From contig JAQUGA010000002.1 of assembly GCA_028684405.1 (NCBI GenBank), forward strand, positions 1 through 43,271: a DNA stretch of 43,271 bases, written 5' to 3'. Below the pieces are notes generated by a model that was given only the letters and a program-made list of their open reading frames with translations, was not told the DNA's origin and made no database searches. The position numbers were made by a program, and so were the translations under genes. Source of the DNA: Bacteroidales bacterium. GTDB lineage: Bacteria; Bacteroidota; Bacteroidia; Bacteroidales; WCHB1-69. This document shows, one piece after another, positions 1 to 7,598 of this stretch. Positions within the stretch are counted from its first letter, which is position 1; every line of letters starts with the position of its first letter.

Positions 1-29
1 GAACATCAAAATAATCAAGGTTCAGACAA

Positions 30-1415
30 ATGAAAAAATACGACAACTATAAAGACTCAGGCATTGAATGGATTGGGGAAATTCCTGAGCATTGGATAAG
101 CATTCCAATGAGATTTTTGCTGAGACAAAAGATAACTGACGGACCTCACGAAACCCCCCAATTTTTAGCGGAAGGCATTCCTTTTTTATCTGTTGATGGT
201 ATTCAGAATGGGGAATTAGTTTTTGAAGGTTGCAGGAAAATATCAGAAGAAGACCATAACAGGTATAAACAAAAATGTATTGTTGAGCAACACGATATTT
301 TAATGGGAAAAGCAGCATCTGTAGGTAAAGTAGCCCAAGTAAAAGTTGATTTTGAATTTAGTATTTGGTCGCCACTTGCTCTTTTAAAACCAAATCACAA
401 TAAAATTACATCTTCATACTTTGAATATTTCCTAAAAAGTACATATGCTAAGGATAATGCAAATATCCTTTCAACTTTTAATACCCAACAGAATATAAGT
501 ATGACTGATATTCCAAGGATTTATTATGTAATACCCAATTCAATTGAAGAACAAACCGCCATCGCCAACTACCTCGACCGCAAAACAGCCGAGATAGACG
601 AACTGATAGCCGACAAAAAACGCCTGCTCGAACTCTACGAAGAAGAAAAAACAGCCATCATCAACCAAGCCGTTACAAAAGGTCTGAACCATGATTACGA
701 AGGATTAAGTGATGACCCTGATTTTGAAAACCAAACTGAAATCAAGCCATCAGGGAAATCCAAAAAATCAAGGTTCAGACCAATGAAAGAGAGCGGTATT
801 GAATGGTTGGGGGAAATACCTGAGCATTGGGAGGTGAAGAGATTGAAGTATGTCGTCAGCTTAAATGATGAAACTCTTTCTGAAAAGACAGACGAAGAAA
901 TGCATATTGACTATATTGAAATAGGAGGACTAAAAAACGGTAATATAGGTTCAACAGAGTACCGTTTTGGAAATGCACCATCGCGGGCAAGAAGAATTGT
1001 TAGAAATGGCGATGTTATAGTTTCAACAGTAAGAACATATTTAAAAGCCATTGCCCAAATCTCTGATGATAAAGATGGTTATATAGCTTCTACTGGTTTT
1101 GCTATTTTAAGACCCAAAAAGATTGATTCAAAATTTTTAGGTTATTATTCGTATAGTCCATTTTTTATTGATAACACAATAGCAAATTCAGTGGGAGTTA
1201 CATATCCTGCAATCAATGCTTCGAATATTTTAGAATTTCCAATTCAAATACCACCCATTGAAGAACAAAAAGCCATCGTCCATCACATCGAAATCGAATG
1301 TACCCGAATCGATGCCAAAATAAATAATACCAAAAAACTAATCGGCCTACTCACCGAATACCGTACCGCCTTAATCAGCGAAGTAGTAACAGGAAAAATA
1401 AAAGTTACGGATTGA
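30..1415 (+). CDS. hsdS: Type I restriction-modification specificity subunit (S)
   Basis: Specificity subunit that would direct a type I restriction-modification complex (HsdM/HsdR) to a bipartite DNA target. The 461-residue protein has the usual two-fold layout: target-recognition domain 1 (about 20-155), a central conserved helical segment (about 175-250), target-recognition domain 2 (about 268-410) and a distal conserved helix (about 415-455). Both halves open with the same motif (SGIEWIGEIPEHW near residue 11; SGIEWLGEIPEHW near 254), and both conserved helices begin IEEQ and pair with each other. The conserved helices are richer in G+C than the AT-rich recognition domains, as expected if domains are exchanged. 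An in-frame TAA (12-14) lies just before the start, inside a sequence nearly identical to the internal linker. The stop is 1 nt before the next ATG, so it is operonic with what follows. HsdM is not in the window and probably lies upstream. Confidence 0.93.
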   Translation: MKKYDNYKDSGIEWIGEIPEHWISIPMRFLLRQKITDGPHETPQFLAEGIPFLSVDGIQNGELVFEGCRKISEEDHNRYKQKCIVEQHDILMGKAASVGKVAQVKVDFEFSIWSPLALLKPNHNKITSSYFEYFLKSTYAKDNANILSTFNTQQNISMTDIPRIYYVIPNSIEEQTAIANYLDRKTAEIDELIADKKRLLELYEEEKTAIINQAVTKGLNHDYEGLSDDPDFENQTEIKPSGKSKKSRFRPMKESGIEWLGEIPEHWEVKRLKYVVSLNDETLSEKTDEEMHIDYIEIGGLKNGNIGSTEYRFGNAPSRARRIVRNGDVIVSTVRTYLKAIAQISDDKDGYIASTGFAILRPKKIDSKFLGYYSYSPFFIDNTIANSVGVTYPAINASNILEFPIQIPPIEEQKAIVHHIEIECTRIDAKINNTKKLIGLLTEYRTALISEVVTGKIKVTD

Positions 1416-1416
1416 T

Positions 1417-2226
1417 ATGGACAAGTATAAAAATAAATATCGTATTCAATCACACAGAAAACCCGGTTGGGATTATTCCAATAATGGGTATTATTTTATT
1501 ACCATCGTTACCCAAAATCGCGAATGCAATCTTGGAGATATTGTCAAGACGCACGGCCGTGCGTCTGATATTGCACAAATCCGATTATCCGATTTTGGTA
1601 AAATCGTTGAGAATGAATGGTTAAAATCATTTGAAATACGAAAGGAATTGTTTTTGGATGTGTATGTGGTAATGCCAAATCATATTCACGCCATTATAAT
1701 TTTGGACAAAAATGAAAATGATACCAACGGTTTGGTTGATACCAACGGTTTGAACGAATTGGATGGTTTGAATGAATTGGATGGTTTGAATGAATCGGAT
1801 GGTTTGAATGAATCGGATGGTATGAATGAATCGCGCGTCGTAGAGACGCACGGCCGTGCGTCTCTACGACCCAACGACCAACCCAACGACCAACCCAACG
1901 ACCAACCCAACGACCAACCCAACGAACATCCCAACGAACATCCCACCGAACATCCCACCGAACATCCCACCGAACAAACAAAATTCATCCGCAAACCAAA
2001 ATCGATATCGTCATTTATTGCGGGGTTTAAATCGGCGGTTAATTCGAAAATTGATGATTACATTGATGCAAACAATTTGGATATTCCAAAATACAATCGG
2101 AACAATCATTTTTTTCAATCCAATTATCACGACCACATTATTCGTAATGAAAAATCCTACCGTACCATTTCTGAATACATTATAAACAATCCCCTAAATT
2201 GGGAAAACGACAAATTCAATGAATAG
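1417..2226 (+). CDS. REP-associated tyrosine transposase (RAYT, Y1/IS200-like) inside the hsd operon
   Basis: Single-strand DNA transposase-like protein of the HUH/Y1 superfamily, of the REP-associated (RAYT) kind that acts on short palindromes rather than on a full IS. Seen: an N-terminal GYYFITIVTQNR segment, the metal-binding HIH motif at residues 89-91 after VMPN, and a C-terminal IRNEKSYRTISEYIINNP segment with candidate nucleophile Tyr254. All key residues are present, so it may be active. Between them is a long low-complexity loop (about residues 100-190) built of six-residue GLNELD-type and four-residue PNDQ/PNEH/PTEH repeats. Two REP-like palindromes are read in frame as THGRAS. The gene starts 1 nt after hsdS stops and overlaps the hsdR start by 8 nt, so it is probably translated from the same message. 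No terminal inverted repeats or target duplications were seen that would make it a separate IS. Its role in the operon is unknown. Confidence 0.85.
   Translation: MDKYKNKYRIQSHRKPGWDYSNNGYYFITIVTQNRECNLGDIVKTHGRASDIAQIRLSDFGKIVENEWLKSFEIRKELFLDVYVVMPNHIHAIIILDKNENDTNGLVDTNGLNELDGLNELDGLNESDGLNESDGMNESRVVETHGRASLRPNDQPNDQPNDQPNDQPNEHPNEHPTEHPTEHPTEQTKFIRKPKSISSFIAGFKSAVNSKIDDYIDANNLDIPKYNRNNHFFQSNYHDHIIRNEKSYRTISEYIINNPLNWENDKFNE
1547..1566. repeat. REP-like palindrome, short copy
   Basis: Perfect 20-bp palindrome, AGACGCACGGCCGTGCGTCT, inside the RAYT gene. It is the core of the longer palindrome at 1837-1870 and is read in the same codon phase (THGRAS). REP elements are the usual substrates of RAYT enzymes, so this is likely a target or a relic of insertion. 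Confidence 0.75.
1729..1833. repeat. 18-bp tandem repeat array within RAYT gene
   Basis: Six direct units of 18 bp (last one partial) starting GGTTTG, e.g. GGTTTGAATGAATCGGAT at 1783-1800 and 1801-1818, with older diverged units upstream. Each unit encodes six residues (GLNELD or GLNESD), so gain or loss of units keeps the frame. Two adjacent identical units suggest recent slippage. Confidence 0.9.
1837..1870. repeat. REP-like palindrome, 34-bp perfect copy
   Basis: Perfect 34-bp inverted repeat with no loop. The left arm is GTCGTAGAGACGCACGG (1837-1853) and the right arm is its exact complement (1854-1870). It lies in frame in the RAYT gene and encodes VVETHGRASLR. It sits exactly between the 18-bp and the 12-bp tandem arrays. 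It resembles the GC-rich palindromes mobilised by RAYT proteins; this link is inferred. Confidence 0.8.
1870..1977. repeat. 12-bp tandem repeat array within RAYT gene
   Basis: Nine contiguous 12-bp units: four CCCAACGACCAA, two CCCAACGAACAT, two CCCACCGAACAT and a last CCCACCGAACAA. They encode PNDQ, PNEH, PTEH and PTEQ. The blockwise spread of variants suggests growth by slippage from one end. Units are multiples of three, so length can change without frameshift. Confidence 0.9.
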
Positions 2227-5200
2227 CATAACAACCGAAAATACATTTGAAACCGCCCTTGTACAAACATTGGTAGAGCAAGGTGGTTACACACAAGGAA
2301 ATGCCGAAGATTACAGCAAAGAATTGGGGATGTTCAAATATGAGGTGATTGCTTTTTTGCAAACATCTCAACCCAAAAGATGGGCTAAAATCTCTGCCAT
2401 ACACGGAGCCGATACCGATAATAGAATTATACAACGCTTATCCAAAGAACTCGATTTAAGAGGCAGTTTAGATGTACTTAGGAATGGTTTTGTAGATTAT
2501 GGTGTACGTTTCCAAATGGCCTATTTTCAACCTGCTTCGGGGCTTAACCCTGATGCGGTGGATTTATACAATAAAAATAGCTTAAAAGTGTATCGCCAAA
2601 TCTATTACAGCACCAAAAATAAAAACTCGGTAGATGTTGTACTGGCACTAAACGGGATTCCTGTGGCTACATTAGAACTGAAAAATCAGTTTACAGGTCA
2701 AAACGTTGGCAACGCTTTAAAGCAATACAGTTCAACAAGGGATAATAAAGAGCTGCTGTTCGCTTTCAAAAAAAGGACATTGGTACACTTTGCTGTTGAC
2801 CAAGACGAGGTATTTATGACCACAAAATTAGATGGTAGTAAAACATTTTGGTTGCCATTTAATAAAGGAGCAAACAACGGAAAAGGAAATCCGCAAAATG
2901 AAAATGGCTATAGAACGGCTTACTTGTGGGAATACATTTTGCAGAAAGATAGTTGGATGGAAATTTTGCAACGTTTCTTGCATTTAGAAACGGAAGAGTT
3001 TGAATCTAATGGCAAAATTTACAAGAAAGAAAAATTAATATTCCCTCGATACCATCAATTAGATGCCGTCCGTAAAATCAGTAAAAATGTACTCGAAGTT
3101 GGAGCAGGCACAAATTATTTAATACAACATTCAGCAGGCTCGGGCAAAAGTAATTCCATTGCTTGGTTGGCGTACAGGCTTTCAAGTTTGCATAACGAAC
3201 AAGACAATAGGATTTTTGACTCGGTGATTGTGGTTACCGATAGAAAAGTACTCGACCAACAATTGCAAAACACCATTTATCAATTTGAACATAAAACGGG
3301 TGTTGTTCAGCGAATAGATAAAGACAGTACACAATTAGCCGATGCTTTGTGCTATGGTACAAATATTATTATTACCACTTTGCAAAAATTTCCTTTTGTG
3401 GTGGATAAAGTTGGCGAGTTGCCCGACCGAAACTATGCAGTAATTATTGATGAAGCTCATAGTTCTCAGGGAGGCGAAGCAAGTAAAAAAATGAAAGAGG
3501 TTTTAGCGGCAAAATCATTAGAGAATGCTGTAGAAGAAGACCTATCTGATGACTATACAGGCGATGATTTTATAAGAGAGGAAATAGAACGTTCCGCAAA
3601 AGCAAGAGGTCAGCAAAGTAATATTTCATTTTTTGCATTTACCGCTACGCCAAAGTACAAAACCTTACAAGTTTTTGGTCATAAAGACCAGCCTGACGGC
3701 AAGGCAGGCACCGAAGGCAAACCGCAACCCTTTCATTTGTATTCAATGCGGCAAGCCATTGAAGAAGGGTTTATTTTAGATGTTTTGAAAAATTACGTCA
3801 CTTATGAACTTTACTTTAAACTGACCAAAGCCATTGAAGATGACCCCAATTTGAACAAAAAGAAAGCGGCAAAAGCAATTGGTAAATTCGTTTCCTTGCA
3901 TCCGCATAATTTGGCTCAAAAAACAGAAATCATTATTGAACATTTCAAGCAAATTGTTTCTAAAAAAATTGGAGGAAGAGCAAAAGCAATGGTGGTATGT
4001 GGTTCAAGGTTACACGCCAAACGCTATTTTGAAGAATTTAATAAGTACATAAAGGAAAAAGGCTATCAAAACGACATTAAAATACTTGTAGCATTCTCGG
4101 GTAAAGTAATAGATGATAACGCCCCTGATGGAGTTTCTGAACCACAAATGACAGGCTATAGCGAAAGAGAATTACCTGAAATTTTTGACAGTGAAGATTA
4201 CAAAATTTTAATAGTAGCCGACAAATACCAAACAGGTTTTGATCAACCACTTTTACAAACAATGTATGTAGATAAAAAACTCTCAGGAGTAAAAGCAGTA
4301 CAAACCTTATCCCGTTTAAACAGAACTTGTGCGGGGAAAGAAGATACATTTGTTTTAGACTTCGTAAATGACCGCGAAACAATTTTTGAATCGTTTCAAC
4401 CCTATTATGAAATTACATCGGTTACTGAAGAAACAGACATCAATCATTTATACGACTTAAAAGCAAGATTGGATGAATTTCAGCTCTATTGGAAAACAGA
4501 AATTGAAGCGTTTGCAAATGTTTATTTCCATCCTGAAACAAAGCTGAATAGCCCGAAACAACAAAAACACCTCTATTCATTTACCGATCCTGCCGTTGAT
4601 AGATTTAAGGAAATAGAGGAAGAAGAAAAACAAGACGAGTTTAAAAAAGGATTACGAACCTGGACTAACCTTTACGCCTTCTTGGCTCAAATTATGCCAT
4701 TTGTTGACCCAGATTTTGAACGGTTTTATGCTTATGCGAAACTTTTACAAACGAGATTACCAAAGAGAGAACTTTCTGAAAGTTTGCATTTAGACGATGA
4801 AGTGGCTTTGGAATATTATCGTTTACAGAAAATCAAAGAAGGTTCAATTGATTTGTTGACAGGAGAGACAGGAGAATTGAGCGGGACAACAGAAGCAGGT
4901 TTAAAACGAGCAAAAGACGAAGAGGCTTTACTCTCTGAAATTATCAATGTGCTGAACGACCGTTTTGGAACTGAATTCGAAGAGGCTGACAAACTTTTCT
5001 TCGACCAAATAGAAGCGGAATTGATGGAAGATGAAACGCTTCAAACGCAAGCAAAAGTAAATAAGATTGATACTTTTAAATACGCCTTTGAAGATTTGTT
5101 TATCACGAAACTGATTGACCGAATGGATCAAAATCAGGAAATCTTTGAGAAAATCCTTGACGATAAAGTGTTTGGAGGCTTAGTTAAAGAACTAATGATG

Positions 5201-5230
5201 AAAAAAGTATATAAGAAAATGAATGAATAA
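2219..5230 (+). CDS. hsdR: Type I restriction endonuclease subunit R
   Basis: Motor and nuclease subunit of the type I restriction complex; it translocates DNA with ATP and cuts far from the recognition site. Seen in its 1003 residues: an N-terminal PD-ExK-type nuclease core (Asp139 and Glu153-Leu-Lys155), superfamily 2 helicase motif I HSAGSGKS near 304-311, motif II DEAH at 411-414, motif III FTATP near 474, and the C-terminal helicase block with GFDQPLL near 670 and SRLNRT near 698. The length is normal for the family and no frameshift is seen. Its ATG overlaps the end of the RAYT gene by 8 nt, suggesting translational coupling. It ends the operon; about 530 bp with no intact gene follow. 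Confidence 0.95.
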   Translation: MNSITTENTFETALVQTLVEQGGYTQGNAEDYSKELGMFKYEVIAFLQTSQPKRWAKISAIHGADTDNRIIQRLSKELDLRGSLDVLRNGFVDYGVRFQMAYFQPASGLNPDAVDLYNKNSLKVYRQIYYSTKNKNSVDVVLALNGIPVATLELKNQFTGQNVGNALKQYSSTRDNKELLFAFKKRTLVHFAVDQDEVFMTTKLDGSKTFWLPFNKGANNGKGNPQNENGYRTAYLWEYILQKDSWMEILQRFLHLETEEFESNGKIYKKEKLIFPRYHQLDAVRKISKNVLEVGAGTNYLIQHSAGSGKSNSIAWLAYRLSSLHNEQDNRIFDSVIVVTDRKVLDQQLQNTIYQFEHKTGVVQRIDKDSTQLADALCYGTNIIITTLQKFPFVVDKVGELPDRNYAVIIDEAHSSQGGEASKKMKEVLAAKSLENAVEEDLSDDYTGDDFIREEIERSAKARGQQSNISFFAFTATPKYKTLQVFGHKDQPDGKAGTEGKPQPFHLYSMRQAIEEGFILDVLKNYVTYELYFKLTKAIEDDPNLNKKKAAKAIGKFVSLHPHNLAQKTEIIIEHFKQIVSKKIGGRAKAMVVCGSRLHAKRYFEEFNKYIKEKGYQNDIKILVAFSGKVIDDNAPDGVSEPQMTGYSERELPEIFDSEDYKILIVADKYQTGFDQPLLQTMYVDKKLSGVKAVQTLSRLNRTCAGKEDTFVLDFVNDRETIFESFQPYYEITSVTEETDINHLYDLKARLDEFQLYWKTEIEAFANVYFHPETKLNSPKQQKHLYSFTDPAVDRFKEIEEEEKQDEFKKGLRTWTNLYAFLAQIMPFVDPDFERFYAYAKLLQTRLPKRELSESLHLDDEVALEYYRLQKIKEGSIDLLTGETGELSGTTEAGLKRAKDEEALLSEIINVLNDRFGTEFEEADKLFFDQIEAELMEDETLQTQAKVNKIDTFKYAFEDLFITKLIDRMDQNQEIFEKILDDKVFGGLVKELMMKKVYKKMNE

Positions 5231-5411
5231 AGCCAACGCAAAAGCCATACACAACTTGTCCCGATTTTTTATCGGGATTGCCAAGTCGCGCGAAAAGCCA
5301 ACCGCACTTCCAAAACTTGTCAATAAGTATGTCTTTGCCAACGCTGACATTACAAGCTAACGAGGGAGAATAATAATAGTGTACATTTGTTCGACTCTTC
5401 AAAGAATTAAT
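5231..5411. other. Intergenic stretch downstream of hsdR with repeated GCCAAC motifs
   Basis: No convincing gene. The motif GCCAAC occurs near 5232, 5297 and 5335, and ACTTGTC occurs near 5254 and 5314. A hairpin (5259-5277) lies between. This may be a recombination scar at the island edge or part of a dispersed intergenic repeat; neither can be shown from one copy. Confidence 0.35.
5259..5277. terminator. Hairpin downstream of hsdR
   Basis: Stem TCCCGAT / ATCGGGA (7 bp) with a five-T loop, 28 bp after the hsdR stop. There is no U-tract after the stem, so it is a weak intrinsic terminator candidate or simply a structured repeat. Confidence 0.4.
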
Positions 5412-5624
5412 TTTAGCAAAGGTGGAGTTTCTGCCATAAGTGCAACAGCAAGAAAATTGGCTGTAATTATCTGGAATGTGATAGTTAAAAACAAACCATA
5501 CTACAATCCAAAAGAATATCTCTATCTTGACCAAAAAAGAAAATTAGGTTTAGTGAAGCGCATTCAAAAACAAATCACCAAATTTGAGCATTCAAAAGAA
5601 AATTTTGAATTTGTAACTGCTTGA
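5412..5624 (+). pseudogene. C-terminal remnant of an IS110/IS116-type transposase
   Basis: The open frame encodes about 70 residues (GVSAISATARKLAVIIWNVI near its start, then KPYYNPKEYLYLDQKRK) that look like the extreme C-terminus of IS110-family (DEDD) transposases, where an ATARKLAVIIW-like helix is common. Nothing before 5412 in this frame fits the family: the DEDD catalytic domain and most of the Tnp20 domain are missing, and the preceding GTG codon (5379) is a poor start. It is therefore a decayed fragment, not a gene. It sits between the restriction operon and serS and marks past insertion activity. The family call rests on recalled similarity. Confidence 0.55.
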
Positions 5625-5732
5625 TTATGAATGCAAAAATTTGACGTTAGTCAGAATGGCTTAAAATTCTTCTTAAATTCAATGAATATGATAATAATTG
5701 TGAATTATTTTCATTCGTTCTCTCTTTTCTGC

Positions 5733-5740
5733 TATTTTTG
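5733..5740 (+). promoter_or_regulatory. Predicted promoter (-7 element) of the serS operon
   Basis: TATTTTTG followed by C matches the Bacteroidetes primary-sigma -7 consensus TAnnTTTG, 20 bp before the serS ATG. No clear -33 element is visible. Confidence 0.5.
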
Positions 5741-5760
5741 CATAAAAAACAATAATTACT

Positions 5761-7029
5761 ATGTTGCAAATAAATTTACTACGTCAACAACCTGATTTTG
5801 TTATCAATCGACTTAAAATTAAAAATTTTGATGCCACTGATTTAGTTTCAAAGATTTTGGAAATTGATACAAATCGTCGCAATGTGCAAAGACAAGCAGA
5901 CGATGCCCAAGCTGAATTAAACAAATTAGCAAAAGAGATAGGTCAACTTTTCAAAGAAGGCAATGCAGAAAAAGCCAATCTTCTCAAAGAAGAGACCACA
6001 AAAATTAAGGAATTATCCAAAGAGTTTGGTGCCGAATTATCCAAATTGGAGCAAGAACAACATCAATTGATTTTGACTTTACCCAATTTGCCACACGAAT
6101 CAGTAAAACCTGGACGTACTGCCGACGACAATGAAATTGTTGCTACATTTGGCGAAATAAAATCAGATGATTCATTGCTTCCACATTGGGAATTGACTCA
6201 AAAATACAATCTTATTGATTTTGATTTGGGAAGTAAAATCACAGGAGCCGGTTTTCCCGTATATCGTGGAAAAGGCGCAAAATTGCAAAGGGCTCTCATC
6301 CAGTATTTTCTCGATAAAGCTTCCGAAAATGGATACGAAGAAGTGCAGGTGCCTTATTTGGTAAATGAAGCTTCGGCATACGCAACTGGTCAACTTCCCG
6401 ACAAAGACGGACAAATGTATCATGCACAAACGGATAATCTCTACTTGATTCCTACAGCCGAAGTTCCAGTCACAAATATTTATAGAGATGTGATTGTGAA
6501 AACCGAAGAATTGCCCTTGAAAAACTGTGCTTATTCGGCATGTTTCCGCCGTGAAGCAGGGTCGTACGGAAAAGATGTTCGTGGATTAAATCGTTTGCAC
6601 CAGTTTGACAAAGTGGAAATCGTACAAATAACGCATCCCGAAGATTCCTACAAAACCTTAGAAGTCATGAAAGATTATGTGGCATCTATTATCAAAGAAT
6701 TAAATTTACCATTCCGTATTTTGCGACTTTGTGGGGGCGACATAAGTTTCACATCCGCTTTAACATACGATATGGAAGTTTACTCAAAAGGACAAAATAG
6801 ATGGCTGGAGGTAAGTTCTGTTTCTAATTTTGAAACATTTCAAACCAGTCGCTTAAAACTCAGATTTAAAGATAAAGAGGGTAAAATGCAATTTGCTCAT
6901 TCTCTAAATGGAAGTGCCTTGGCATTGCCTCGCATTATGGCAGCATTGATCGAAAACAACCAAACAACTGATGGAATAAATGTTCCTGAAGTGTTACATA
7001 AATATACAAACTTTACAAAAATTCAATAA
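5761..7029 (+). CDS. serS: Seryl-tRNA synthetase
   Basis: Charges tRNA-Ser (and tRNA-Sec where present) with serine; class II aminoacyl-tRNA synthetase in the cytoplasm. The 422 residues begin with the two-helix coiled-coil tRNA-binding arm (about 30-110, rich in E, K and Q). The class II core follows, with the TAEVPVTNIYRD segment near 238-249, motif 2 FRREAGSYGKDVRG near 262-275, and motif 3 NGSALALPRIMAALIENNQ near 383-401. Length and order match bacterial SerRS. It is first in a forward operon, with the next ATG 2 nt after its stop, behind a TATTTTTG promoter element. Confidence 0.97.
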   Translation: MLQINLLRQQPDFVINRLKIKNFDATDLVSKILEIDTNRRNVQRQADDAQAELNKLAKEIGQLFKEGNAEKANLLKEETTKIKELSKEFGAELSKLEQEQHQLILTLPNLPHESVKPGRTADDNEIVATFGEIKSDDSLLPHWELTQKYNLIDFDLGSKITGAGFPVYRGKGAKLQRALIQYFLDKASENGYEEVQVPYLVNEASAYATGQLPDKDGQMYHAQTDNLYLIPTAEVPVTNIYRDVIVKTEELPLKNCAYSACFRREAGSYGKDVRGLNRLHQFDKVEIVQITHPEDSYKTLEVMKDYVASIIKELNLPFRILRLCGGDISFTSALTYDMEVYSKGQNRWLEVSSVSNFETFQTSRLKLRFKDKEGKMQFAHSLNGSALALPRIMAALIENNQTTDGINVPEVLHKYTNFTKIQ

Positions 7030-7031
7030 AC

Positions 7032-7589
7032 ATGAAAAAAAGAACTTTTATACCTTTTGTCATCTCCGTAATTTTGGTGATTTTATCTGTTCAATCATGC
7101 GGACCATCGTATTCCGAAGAAATTGATGACATTGACTCCATGTTGACCCTTTTAAACGAAAAATCAAAACAATTACAAGAATTTCCTGTGGAAATGGTAA
7201 ATGCAAAAAATGATACTTTTTTAGGCATATACGCAGCCATTGATACCGTTTATAACTTCTTAGAACGGGACTCAAATTTTTATACTGTTAATACTTTTAT
7301 CAATTTACAAAAACCTTTGAGACGTCACAAAACAAGAGGTGTAAAATTGATGGAAGATGTTGATTATCAGATTACACAGTTGGAAAATCTGCGCAAAGAC
7401 ATCAAAACAAAAAGCAGATCAAAAGAGGAGATTGAAAGGTATTTGTCTTTAGAATCAGCAGAATGCGAAAAAGTAGTTCAGTTTGCTACTGCATACTATA
7501 ATATGATGAAATCGCAAATTGCAACATTTGATTCATTGTCGCCTCAAATCAAAGAATTAGTCATCCTCTATTCGGCCAATAAAAAATAA
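7032..7589 (+). CDS. Hypothetical lipoprotein
   Basis: Unrecognised 185-residue protein. It starts with a basic-hydrophobic signal and a lipobox-like SVQSC, so it is predicted to be lipidated at Cys23. The mature part is mostly helical and charged, with a possible coiled coil around residues 30-60 and 110-150. It lies 2 nt after serS and 9 nt before a TPR gene, so it is cotranscribed with them. No function can be assigned; an envelope role with the TPR neighbour is possible. Confidence 0.8.
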   Translation: MKKRTFIPFVISVILVILSVQSCGPSYSEEIDDIDSMLTLLNEKSKQLQEFPVEMVNAKNDTFLGIYAAIDTVYNFLERDSNFYTVNTFINLQKPLRRHKTRGVKLMEDVDYQITQLENLRKDIKTKSRSKEEIERYLSLESAECEKVVQFATAYYNMMKSQIATFDSLSPQIKELVILYSANKK

Positions 7590-7598
7590 CTTATTTTC

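Noticed and set aside
1729..1977. Possible CRISPR array
   Set aside because: The repeats touch without spacers, the units are 12 and 18 bp, and all lie inside a coding frame with HUH transposase motifs on both sides.
1627..1994. Three minus-strand open frames across the RAYT loop (e.g. 1686-1994)
   Set aside because: They are by-products of the tandem repeats: their proteins are simple copies of GWSL, CSVG, RWVG or IQTI words with no start signal or family match.
5379..5624. Intact small gene starting at GTG 5379
   Set aside because: The first about 11 residues do not fit the transposase family, the start is poor, and the rest is only a C-terminal piece; treated as a pseudogene.
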